Shown in pieces: positions 1-38,999 of a stretch of 64,000 bases of DNA. The notes below the pieces were generated by a model. It was not told the DNA's origin. It did not search any database and saw only the letters and a program-made list of their open reading frames with translations. Both the position numbers and the translations under genes were made by a program. The stretch lies in NCBI GenBank assembly GCA_019009955.1, contig CM032231.1, positions 93,841,001 to 93,905,000 of the forward strand, written 5' to 3'. Each line of letters starts with the position of its first letter. Position 1 is the first letter of the stretch. The DNA comes from Riptortus pedestris (lineage: Eukaryota > Arthropoda > Insecta > Hemiptera > Alydidae).

Positions 1-1637
1 AACATAACTTACTTCTGATTATAGAATGATTAGGCATGTGATTATATATACCCACACAACTTTTATTCTGGCTTCTTCATTCAGCATCACTGGGGAGGAG
101 TGATAAAAGCATCATTGTTATCCTGACTATCTGCTCCAGTTATACCTTGATTCGCCAACCTACATTTTTAAGGAGTTGATGGAGATCCGATCAGAATTTG
201 CACAGATAAAGAGTCAAAACACCTGTCTGCTGGAGTATATATTGGGGACAACAATGAAGCTTTAATTTATTGTTCTTTGAATCACACAATTTGTTTCCGA
301 CTCACTTTACTATATACTGGGTATTTCTACTTTCAAAAAGAAAATATTCTCATACACGAAGGCAGGACAGTTCTGATCATCTATTAACACTATCATAATA
401 TAAGATCTGAAGGCAACCACAGGTAAGGTCAAGGATTTTTTGATATTACTCACCTTCCCTTATGTCCAGTTGGAACAAGCTTCCTTTCGTTGATGGACTT
501 CGTTATCTTGGCCCATAAACTTCTATACCAGTTTAGTATCAAAGTACTGCTGCTATTCTCTTGAAAAGTTTTGAAATACATATTTCTGGGACATTATTTT
601 ATAAAGAAATATAAATTATCTCTGGATTTTCAAAATATCAGAGCCAAAAAATGTATAGATCTTTTTATGATCCTATAAAATTGGTTGTAACTATCTGTAA
701 TATGCTGGAGAATTTTTTTATTTTCTCATATCCCTTTTAGTTGATTTCAGCCGAAAGGGGAGGTGACAGAACAGTTCTAAATATAAAATTTCAATATAAG
801 GCAAGTCGTTTTTAAGTTATACAGATGTCATGCCAAAACTTTTCAAAACAAATTCAGGGAAGGTCAAAATGAATGAAAAAAGTTTACTATTACCGTTATG
901 ATTGCAATACTCCCTTTACTTTGCTCAAGCATGTGTAAAAAAAAGCATGACATTTCTGTAGGTGCTGTACATACTTGATATTTACAGAGTCAAAATAAGT
1001 CCCATCACAATGGAATAAGGCTGTTTGCAAGTCACCTACAACTCTATAAATTGTTTTGTATCCTTCATTCTATGGATTATATTTAAAGTAGGAGAGGATG
1101 TGGCTGAAAAGAAAGAATAGTGCTTACCTGTGTTAATTATATTAAAATATGTTCTATGCAGAGGTTATATACATGATGCAAAAGAAAAACTGCTTGGATA
1201 TGACGAAAATGTGCATATGCATTAGGAAATTAGCCTGCAGTTTTTGTTTGATCAATAATCAGGAGTCTCAAATTGTCTATTTATATAAACATACTTGTCA
1301 GAAATATATTATATATGGTGTTACTTCTTATGGGCAATTGGAATTTATTTAGTCACTAACTCGCCAGATGAAATCATGGGTAGTTGCCTGTAGATAACCT
1401 GTCTGGATTAGCCTTAGCAGTATAAAGTAGGCGGAAATAAATCATTATTACAACCTAAGCCACACTTCTAGTAAGAGGAAAAAAGTAAATTAATACCCAA
1501 CTAATCTGTAAGTAGGTAACTTGCTTTTGAACCCTTTATTGGTTATTAGATTTACTTGGGCTCTCCATTGAATTTTGTCAAGGCCATAAAGCAACAAAAC
1601 TAGTATTAATTTGAACACCATCTAACCTGTTGCTTTT
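1..1637. other. AT-rich non-coding stretch, nothing clear except a SINE tail
   Basis: No ORF with recognisable homology. Apart from a short SINE 3' fragment near 1378-1438 I see no structure I can name. Confidence 0.5.
1378..1438 (+). repeat. tRNA-derived SINE, 3' fragment
   Basis: Carries the family tail (CCTGTAGATAACC ... ATTAGCC ... ATAAAGT..GCGG) without the tRNA-like head. Confidence 0.6.
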
Positions 1638-2572
1638 AGCAGATTTCCCTTACGGGAAATCAGCTATTGAGGTTGTACTCATGACGCGATTTTCGAAATT
1701 TTTCTTCAAATGTCCATCGATCCTATCTAGGAGATGACGAAATTGAGGTCCGTTCAAAACTGTATATATCTATATATTTGTCTGTTACCGCTCTAGCGGT
1801 CGCAATTATTGTTTAATTGTTACCAAAATCTAAATTTAGTCGTTTTATGTAAAATGAAAGATCAAGTTCTTGGGGTGCGGGTTAGAGAGTTGGCCCTAAT
1901 CTCGCATGGCAGACCTAGAGTGGCGGGTTTGAATCCCGCCCTGGGCAGTTACAAATTTATTTGATGACGGGCTCATTAAATAAACTCCTTAGGCCCACCC
2001 TGGCTAGAAAAGGATGGTAACCTGTAGATAACCCGTCCCGATTAGCCTAGTATCATAAAGTGGACGTAATAAAAAAAAAAAAAAATATCAAGTTCGTTAA
2101 CGGCTGAAATCGGGCCAGGGGGAGGGGAGGATTTTCGAAATATCTCCGTCATTATGCATCGGATCGAAAAATTGTATAGAACCAATCTTATTGCAAATTA
2201 AATTTACTATAAATATTGTTATATACATTTATTCTCTATCTTGAATATTAACCGAGATATTTGCATTTTTATGAAGTCTATGGGACATGTGGTGGAGGGA
2301 TATGTTCGGCCGTTTCCGTTAACTGTTCGGCTCTGGTGGAAGCTTCCTCTAACCTTACCTTCCTTTGTGAGATTTATGCAAATACGTTCTGTTCATTCTT
2401 CTTACAATTCAGAACCCGTATCAGATGTGAATTTATTAAAATTAACTGAAAGATTTCTCATTACCCTTTGTATTTACTCACGGTGGTGTTGTGTTACCAG
2501 TATGCAGATTTTTCTATTATAAAACCTCGCTGTGGAAATCTGCTTAGTTTACGCAGCCCCTGCGTGACGGAC
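1638..2572 (+). repeat. Helentron-like (HINE) element, both ends present, SINE inside
   Basis: Begins AGCAGATTTCCC with the palindromic 5' end and AGCTATTGAGG, and ends GGAAATCTGCTTAG, hairpin ACGCAGCCCCTGCGT, GACGGAC. A full SINE has inserted at 1870-2086. Non-coding; small ORFs in it are incidental. Confidence 0.8.
1870..2086 (+). repeat. tRNA-derived SINE, full length, with target-site duplication
   Basis: Head has a B-box-like GTTTGAATCCCGCC, the body contains TTAAATAAACTCCTTAG and GTAGATAACCCGTC, and the tail is poly(A). ATCAAGTTC occurs at 1861-1869 and again at 2087-2095, a clean 9-bp duplication that marks the insertion into the HINE copy. Confidence 0.85.
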
Positions 2573-3159
2573 ATTTGAACCTACAGATGATGCCAAAGTT
2601 AAGGGTTTGCCTTAATGATGATATAGTGTGTGTGTGTGACATTAAGATACATCTTTATCAGGAGGGATAGCAATTAAGTGTAATATTTATAGAGAGCATC
2701 AGTCTGGGATACACAATCTGTCTTTCTTTCACTTCTGGAATAGGAAGGTATTTTGTTATCCACAAATACAAGGGTGTGAAACTTTCCTCAAGATTAAGAA
2801 TATAACAGTTGGAAGAAAGTGATCCACACTGAAGTGACGGTAAGTCCAGGACAATATTTTCAAAACCAACAGTAAAATGTGCTGTCAGAAAGTGCAATTG
2901 TGCTAAAGACCTAATATTGAACCAAGTTTTTTTTCATTCACCTAATGGCATGTTCCTTAAAGAACCTAAATATTTGGGACATAGTAATCGCCTCTCTAAG
3001 GTTCATTGTTCTTAATTTCAACGAATGATTTTTTTACTACAAAGTAATACAATTTAAATTGCTGGATTAGTGGCAATGAGTAGTCAGTAATGTGGGCCAA
3101 GCCATAACTTCAGTAAGTCTGGAATTATAATTAGTTCTAGCATGGCAGTAATTGGAGAT

Positions 3160-3208
3160 CGAAATAACTCACCCCAATTGGCTATAGTAGCATAAAGTGG
3201 ACGTTAAT
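3160..3208 (+). repeat. SINE 3' fragment
   Basis: CCAATTGGCTATAGTAGCAT, AAAGTGGACGTTAAT, the tail of the same SINE family. Confidence 0.55.
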
Positions 3209-3290
3209 TTATTTTTTAAAGAAACCACATTCTTTCCAAATTGGATATGTGGTTTAAATCTTCAAGTTTTAATAGCATTTAATTTTTTTT

Positions 3291-3900
3291 AGCCGATTTC
3301 CCTTGAGAGAAATCAGCTATTTAGGTACTCATAATGCGATTTTCTTCAAATGTCCACCAATCCATGCTTAAAAAAAAATGAGGGCCAAAATTATATATTT
3401 GTTTGATTGATCCGTTTTATGTAAAAATAAAGATCAAGTTCGTTAATGGCTGAAATTGGACCACTGGGAAGGGGGTCAAATATCTCCTTTATTATGTAAG
3501 ATCGAAAAATTGTATAGAACCAATCTTATTTAAAATTGAATGATCTATGAATGTTGTTCTATACATATTTTCGGTATAATCAGTTTTAACCGAGTTATTT
3601 GTATTTTAAAATGTCCCGCTTTCAATAAACCCTTGCTCGCATCATATTAATGTGTGATAAGTCATTCATAATCATGAACCACTTCATTGCAAGGTTAAAT
3701 ACCAAATATTGCTTTCAACAAACCTTTATTATACGAGATACATACAAATACGGTCTGTAGAACCCCCCCCCCCTTCTTTTGTTCTAGAATTACTAAAATC
3801 TGAGTGATTGAGATAAAAATTATTCTTATTCATTACAAATTGCTGTACTACCGGTAGTAAATAGTTTTCAATAAAATTAATATGTTATTAATATATATAT
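3291..3900 (+). repeat. HINE element, 3' end missing
   Basis: Starts AGCCGATTTCCCTTGAGAGA and follows the family body (GGCTGAAATTGGACC, CTTCATTGCAAGG) until it meets the next element at about 3903. The subterminal inverted repeat and hairpin are absent. Confidence 0.65.
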
Positions 3901-3902
3901 AA

Positions 3903-5205
3903 TACTAGCTCAGATACCCGGCTTCGCCAGGGAATTCATTTGCGGCTGGATGGTGATGGTATTCTTTGGCAAAGCTTTAACTTTGCACAATATTTTGACA
4001 TTTACCCTTCCCAGTGTTTAGGGTTAATATCCGTGTTTCTGTGGATTTGACAATAATAAAATTAATTTTTTATGTAAGACTTCACTATTGTCATATTTCC
4101 CGTTTCCTGTGCATTATGCATAGATTTAAGTTATTAAGGACAAAATATTATAATTTGAATTAATTTTTCCAGGTGAGGTACCTGATAGTTCATATTGAAA
4201 AGAATTGTTGAGCACATTTCTCTAAATAACAAAATAAACAACTTTCTTTTATGTGCATATTTGCCGAAACCCCAATAGGAAACGAAATATCACTATTTTT
4301 AATTTCAGGCCTCCCTTATAACCCTCACTTCTGCCCGTCCCTAGAAATGTTAATATGGCTTATTATAAGGAAGGCGTTAGTACTAATACACATACCCAGT
4401 GTTTTATTTAGCTCGGTTGAGTGTTTTGTGCTAAATAAAATTGTGGACTCCCGCTATAGCTTATAGCGTATAACTCATTTATGCTTCCGTATACGGCAAA
4501 AGTGCATAAAACAAAAGTTACTCTAAATAACAAAATAAACAACTTTTGTTATGTGCATATTTGCTGAAAAAGCAATAGGAAACGAAATATCGCTATTTTT
4601 AATTTCAGGCCTCCCTTATAACCCCCTCTCCTGCCCGTCCCTAGAAACGTTAGTACGGCTTATTATAAGGAAATCGTTAGTATTAATTCACATAGCGAGT
4701 TTGGTTTAGTTCGGTTGAGTCTTTTGTGCCAAATAAAATTGTGGACTCCCGCTATAGTTTTTATCGTATAACTCATTTATACTTCCGTATACGGCAAAAG
4801 TGCATATAACAACAGTTACTCTAAATTACAAAATAAACAACTTTTGTTATGTGCATATTTGCTGAAAAAGCAATAGGAAACGAAATATCGCTATTTTTAC
4901 TTTCAGGCCTCCCTTATAACCCCCACTCCTGTTCGTCTTAGAGAATATTTATATAGCCTAAAGTCTAAGTTGGGCTAGTAGTAATATACATACCAAGTTT
5001 CATAAAAATCGGTTCAGCCGTTTATGCGTGAAAAGGTAACAAACAAACAAACAAACAAATAAACAAACAAACAACAAACAAACAGACACCAAAGAAACTA
5101 ATTGCAGTTATGGTGTCTATGACATGTGAAACGAAAAGTTATCGTGAAATTTCGCGAAAAAAATCAATGTACAGACAGAGGTTACAATTTTATATATATA
5201 TAGAT
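3903..5205 (+). repeat. Unclassified interspersed element I with three ~300-bp internal repeats
   Basis: Head ACTAGCTCAGATACCCGGCT, tail with GGTTCAGCCGTTTATGCG, an (AAAC)n stretch, CAGACACC and GGTTACAATTTTATATAT. Between them the unit TCTAAATAACAAAATAAACA starts at 4221, 4522 and 4820, a period of about 300 bp. Similar 3' ends (GGTTCAGCCGTTT...) occur in retroposons of many arthropods, but I cannot assign a class. Confidence 0.7.
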
Positions 5206-5216
5206 ATATATATATA

Positions 5217-6790
5217 TACTAGCTGAGATACCCGGCTTCGCTCGGGAATTCATTTGGGGTTGAATGTTGGTGGTATATTTTTGGCAAGGCTTTACTTTGC
5301 ACAATATTATGACATTTACCCGTCCCAGTGTTTAGGGTTAACACCCGTCGTTTATGTGGATTTGTTAATAATAAAATTATTTTTTTATGCAAGACTTCAC
5401 TGTTCTGCATATTGTCATATTTCCCGTTTCCTGTGCATTATGCATAGATTTGAATTATTAATGAGAAAATATTGACATACATTTGAATAATTTTTTTTTT
5501 ATTTGAGGTACCTGGTAGTTCATATTGAAAAATGAGTTTGAAAAATTTCTCTAAATAACAAATTAAACAACTTTTGTTATTTGCATATTTGCCGAATAGG
5601 AAATCACTATTTTAATTTCAGGCCTCCCTTACAACTCCCACTCTGCCGTCCTAGAAATGTTAGTATAGCTTATTATAATGAAGGCGTTAGTGCTAATTCA
5701 AATACCGAGTTTGGTTTAGTTCGGTTGAGTCTTTTGTGCCAAATAAAATTGTGGACTCTTGTTATTTAGCGTTTCTCATTTATACACTTCCGTGTATACA
5801 AAAGTATAAAAAAGTTACTCTAAATTACACAATAAACAACTTTTGATAAGTCCATATATGCCGAAAAACCAATAAGAAACGAAATATCGCTATTTTTAAT
5901 TTCTGGCTTCCCTTATAACCCCCACTAAGCCCGTCCCTAGAAATGTTGGCATGGCTTGTTATAATGAAAGCGTTAGTGCTAATACACATGCCGAGTTTTA
6001 TTTAGTGTTTGGTTTCTATTGTGTGCCATATAAAATAGTTCACTTCCTCTATAGATCTTAGAGTATAACTCATTTATACTTCCGTGTAAGGCAAAAGTGA
6101 ATATAACAAAAGTTACTCTAAATTACACAATAAACAACTTTTGTTAAGTCCATATATGCCGAAAAACCAATAAGAAACGAAATATCGCTATTTTTAATTT
6201 CTGGCTTCCCTTATAAACCCCCACTCCTGCCCGTCCCTAGGAATGTTGGCATGAGCTGGGGTTATAATGAAAGCGTTAGTGCTAATACACATGCCGAGTT
6301 TTATTTAGTTTGGTTGTTCTTGTGTGCCATATAAAATAGTTCACTTCCTCTATAGGTTTTAGCGTATATCTCGTTTATAACTCGGTATACGACGAAAGTG
6401 TATATAACAAAAGTTACTCTAAATAACAAAATAAACAACTTTTGTTATGTGCATATTTGCCGAAAAACCATTAGGAATCGGAATATCGCTATTTTTAATT
6501 TCTTGCTTTCCTTATAACCCCCACTCCTGTTCGTCCAGAGGATATTAATATAGCCTAAAGTCTAAGTTGGGTTATTAGTAATGTACATACCAAGTTTCAT
6601 AAAATGCGGTTCAGCCGTTTATGCGTGAAAAGGTACAAACAAACAAACAAACAAATAACAAACAAACAAACAAACAGACACCAATATGACAAAATGCAGT
6701 TATGGTGTCTATGACATGTGAAACGAAAAGTTATCGTGAAATTTTTCTTGAAAATCAAAAATGTTAACAGACAGAGGTTACAAAATATTG

Positions 6791-6791
<1 letters not shown>
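5217..6791 (+). repeat. Unclassified interspersed element II with four ~300-bp internal repeats
   Basis: Second copy of the element at 3903, in direct orientation, with head ACTAGCTGAGATACCCGGCT and the same AAAC-rich tail. Internal units begin near 5550, 5819, 6117 and 6418 (spacings 269, 298, 301). The two differ in unit number, as expected from unequal exchange. Confidence 0.7.

Positions 6792-6849
<58 letters not shown>
6792..6849. repeat. (TA)n microsatellite
   Basis: 58 bp of pure TA between two inverted copies of the element tail. Confidence 0.95.
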
Positions 6850-6854
<5 letters not shown>

Positions 6855-7195
6855 GTAACTTCAGTATGTACATCGATTTTTTTTTTCAAAATTACACTAT
6901 ACTTTTTCGTTTCACATGTCATAGACACGATATCTGCAATTTGTTTCTTTCCTGTATATTTGTTTTTTTGTTCCCTTTTCACGCATTAACGGCTGAACCG
7001 TATTTTATGAAACTTGGTATGTATATTACTACTAAGCCAACTTAGACTTTAGGCTATATTAATATTCTCTGAGACGAACAGGAGTGGGGGGTTATGAGGG
7101 AAGCCTGAAATTAAAAATAGCGATATTTTCGTTTTCAATACACTTCTGCCTAACAAAAGTTGTTTACCAAGTTTTATTCTATCCCACTTTTGTTA
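6850..7195 (-). repeat. Inverted, truncated copy of the same element (tail plus one unit)
   Basis: Reads backwards through AACCTC/GTTACAAT, the methyl-like GACATGTGAAACGAAAA segment, CGGCTGAACC and AAGTTTCATAAAA, then the CCTCATAACCCCC unit, and stops at the mariner relic. Confidence 0.65.
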
Positions 7196-8163
7196 AAAGG
7201 TTTGTTTACGTGTTGAAAGAAATTCAGAAAATGCAGTTTTAATGTCTAAATCATCTTTAAAAAATTTTCCTCGCAAAAAGTTGTCCAAACTCCGAAAAAA
7301 GTGGTAGTCTGTAGGAGATAGATCAGGGGAAAATGGGGGGAGGGGGTGTGGTAGGACTTCATAGCCCAACTCCTTTAATTTGTTCACTGTCTGTATTGAA
7401 ACATGTGGACGGGCGTTGTCATGAAGCAGAATCGGTCCTTTCCTGTTTACCAATGCCGGCTATTGCTTGATCAAATTTTGACGCATTTGCTCAATTTCTT
7501 GGCAGTATAATGTGGAATCAATTGTTTTGCCCTTTGGTAGAAAAAAATAATGAATGACCCCGGCCACACACCACCATACTGTAACCATTAACTTCTTCGA
7601 ATGGAGATTCTGTTTTGGCATTTGCCCAGGAGGCTGATCGGCATCTAACCATTGACCTGATCGGCGTCGATTGTCATACATGATCCACTTTTCGTCACAT
7701 GTTATTACGCGTCCGAGGAATGGTTCGTTTCTTTGACGAGCCAGCAAAGAAACACACGTCTCTTGGCGTTTTAACTGCTAACGTTCCAATCGTTTTTAAA
7801 TGCCTGGAGACCGTCATATGACTTGTGCCTAGCTCTGACGCATGTTCTCTGACTTTTATGAGTGTCTTCTTCAACAGCTTTTTTAAGATCTTCGTCCTCC
7901 ACTGATGAGTGAGGTCGTCCACGGGGCTGATTTTCTAAAGTCCTATCTCCTGAAGAAAATTTTGAAAACCAACGACGAATAGTTCTTTCATTAGCACTTC
8001 TTCCTTCACCAAACGCATGATTAATATTCCTTGCTGACTGGGCCGCGGAATGACCAAGTTTATACTCGTAAAAGAAAATTATCCGGAAATCACGTGTTTC
8101 CATTGAATTCCCGATTGATATTAAACTAAAATATGTAAGCCTACTTGGGACAAAAACAAACAT
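7193..8163 (-). pseudogene. mariner (irritans/Hsmar1-like) transposase relic
   Basis: DDD transposase of the Tc1/mariner superfamily, broken into four reading frames by frameshifts. N-terminal helix-turn-helix part: SAAQSARNINHAFGEG, ANERTIRRWFSKF, GTSHMTVSRHLKTIG. Catalytic part: TCDEKWIMYDNRRR (first Asp), LLHDNARPHVS (second), SPDLSPTDYHFFRSLDNFL (third; spacing fits D,D34D). The text closely follows the human SETMAR/Hsmar1 transposase, so it belongs to the irritans group. I did not identify its terminal repeats. Dead; it lies just past the 3' end of Pfk A. Confidence 0.92.
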
Positions 8164-8617
8164 TGCTTGCGACTAGAGGATTAACAAATGTTTATTATAG
8201 ATGGCAAATATTTTGCTTGGAATCAACACACAACATTTTAATACTTTATAAAGATTAGGGTTTAAAAAATTGGACACTTCATGTGTTACAACCCAATAGA
8301 ACAATATTTTGAGGATTCCAATTCAAAAGCCAATTTCAATAAAAGGAATTAAGTTATCACAACTTCTAGCCAAAGTTCAAAGTCAGGAGGCACCTGGAAT
8401 TTAAGGATAGTCCTATGACGACCTTATAAATTTGTTAGGTATACAATTATAAAAAAGCGATAAGAAAAGCAAATATTCCAAATTTCCTTAAAGAAAGATT
8501 AAAATTGTATAACTCTGAAAACTAACATAATGTCTTTAATATTTAATTCATAAGCTGGCAATGACGAAGAGGAAATCCATAAAAATGAAATCAATCATTA
8601 CAATTAAATCCATAAAT
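8164..8617. other. Spacer between mariner relic and Pfk A 3' end
   Basis: AT-rich, no ORF. May include Pfk A 3'UTR at its right end. Confidence 0.4.
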
Positions 8618-8623
8618 TTTATT
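8618..8623 (-). terminator. Likely poly(A) signal of Pfk copy A
   Basis: AATAAA on the minus strand, 45 nt past the stop codon. It is the nearest canonical signal, but the 3'UTR could run on to later ones. Confidence 0.45.
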
Positions 8624-8668
8624 TTTATACAAAAGGAATTCTCTGCTTAATGGTCAGTTCTCTAGCAA

Positions 8669-37288
<28,620 letters not shown>

Positions 37289-37562
37289 TTTGAGGCAACA
37301 GCTATAATTTTGGGATGAAAAGCTCTTCGAGTTATCATGGGAGAAATTGTTTTAGAGAGGTTAACACATGACAAATATAAACTTAGTAATCCCATAGTCA
37401 GCCATTCTCTATGACGAACGTTTTCATCTTTGAATAGGAACTATGTATTTGTTATTTTGCTTTATACGGTTTATTAACATGCTACATGGAAAGTATTTTG
37501 TGCCATATCCACTCAATACAAAATTTTATAGACAATAGAGCTTTATTTATTTATGTAGTGGT

Positions 37563-37760
37563 GCTCAGGTTGGTCGTGTGGGTTAGGGCTTTGGTGGTAA
37601 ACCTGGAGCGGCGAGTTCGATTCCCGCCCTGGGCAACGGAATTTATTTAGTGACGGACTAATTAAATGGATTCCTTAGTCACACCCTGGCTAGAAACGGG
37701 TGGTAACCTGTAGATAACTCGTTCCAATTAGCCATAGTATCATGGCGGACGTAAATAATT
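37563..37760 (+). repeat. tRNA-derived SINE upstream of Pfk A
   Basis: GCTCAGGTTGGTCGTGTGGG head, GAGTTCGATTCCCGCC (B box), GGTAACCTGTAGATAACTC, tail GCGGACGTAAATAA. It lies 275 bp upstream of the Pfk A start codon, so it limits or lies within the promoter region. Confidence 0.85.
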
Positions 37761-38611
37761 AATAAAAAAAAATTATGTAGCTGTAATTGAAACGTTTCAC
37801 ACACACATACATATATACAGGCGTTACAAAGAGATTAGTCAAAATGGGTTCAGGAGGGATCAAAACGGATAGTCCATTTGATATCTGAAACCCCAACAAT
37901 TTCTTACAATACTTACTTGACTTCATACAAGGAAGTAAAAAAAAAAAATAATAATTGGGAATATACAGTATTGGTCAGAGAAAGGAGTACCTACAATCCC
38001 AAATTATGATAAATGAGATATTATTGGATGTGGGGGTTGACCATCATAGAAAGTTATAAATATCAGTCAACCTCTCCCATTTCCCCCCCAATTATTGTAC
38101 ATACCATTCTTTGCACAATGCAAATATGGCTGAGGATATCTGAGATAACACATCATTTCACAAATTATAGCCCGAAGCCCTTGACAGAAATAGATAGGTT
38201 CACAACTCTCTGACAGGTGATTTCTCAACTCATTTTTAATTACTTTAACAACATACACAGTACAGAAGGATCATTTCTATGATTATAAAGGGTATGAGCA
38301 CTTTGTAGCCATAAGTAGTTATAATTAATTCTATTATTGCATTTAGATGTTTATAAACTTATAGTTGTTTTTAAAAATGAATTGTATTATGCATCCGCTG
38401 AAAAAAACTTTATCTAATGGATTTCATAAATTATTTTATTGAAACTTATAGTGAAGGAAGATAGGGTATTAGATCATGAAATAAGTAGGGCAATATGAAG
38501 CGTATGAATAAAAAAGTTGTTTCATTGAGTCACATGCGCATGAAAAACAAAATTGAGGAATTGTTAAGCCTTTATTAATTTTTATATTAGATGTCATCTA
38601 AAGTCAGTCAG

Positions 38612-38883
38612 TGGCTACCTTTTCAAGCTAGGAAAATCATGTGTTGCTTGGTTCTGCAAATGCAACAATCAGTTCACAGAAGACTTTCATCAACAGAAGT
38701 AGCACCAATGGTTGCCCAGCCTTATGGATTGCCAAGGATTTGGAATACTGTCAGGAAAATCCAACAGCATTGTTTGAAAACAACCAGTGATGCATGAAAT
38801 TGGTGAAAAATGAGAAAGCTAGTGCTAGGACCAAGCACCTAGATGTCAGAAGGTGTTTCATTCGAGATCATATTCAGAAGTAA
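38612..38883 (+). pseudogene. Copia-type retrotransposon RNase H fragment
   Basis: GYLFKLGKSCVAWFCKCNNQ at the start fits the copia GY.F.LG...VSW segment; the end MKLVKNEKASARTKHLDVRR, CFIRDHIQK fits the conserved ...RTKHIDVR.HFIR... block. Frameshifts and stops between them. Intergenic between the Pfk copies. Confidence 0.85.
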
Positions 38884-38999
38884 TTGTTCAGTGCTGTCCC
38901 TCCGAAGAAAATGAAGCCACTGTTCCGTGGGAAATTTTATGTCCTAGCATCTAAAATAGGAATATGTATTCATTGCGGACAATGTTGAGATTAATATGG

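Noticed and set aside
87..164. Possible C-terminal exon on the minus strand (GITGADSQDNNDAFITPPQ then TGA) with AATAAA 20 nt later
   Set aside because: Poor acceptor, no homology that I can name, and the poly(A) signal is too close to the stop. Chance is as likely.
2241..2522. 93-codon plus-strand ORF
   Set aside because: Lies in the body of a HINE copy; other copies are not open in this frame.
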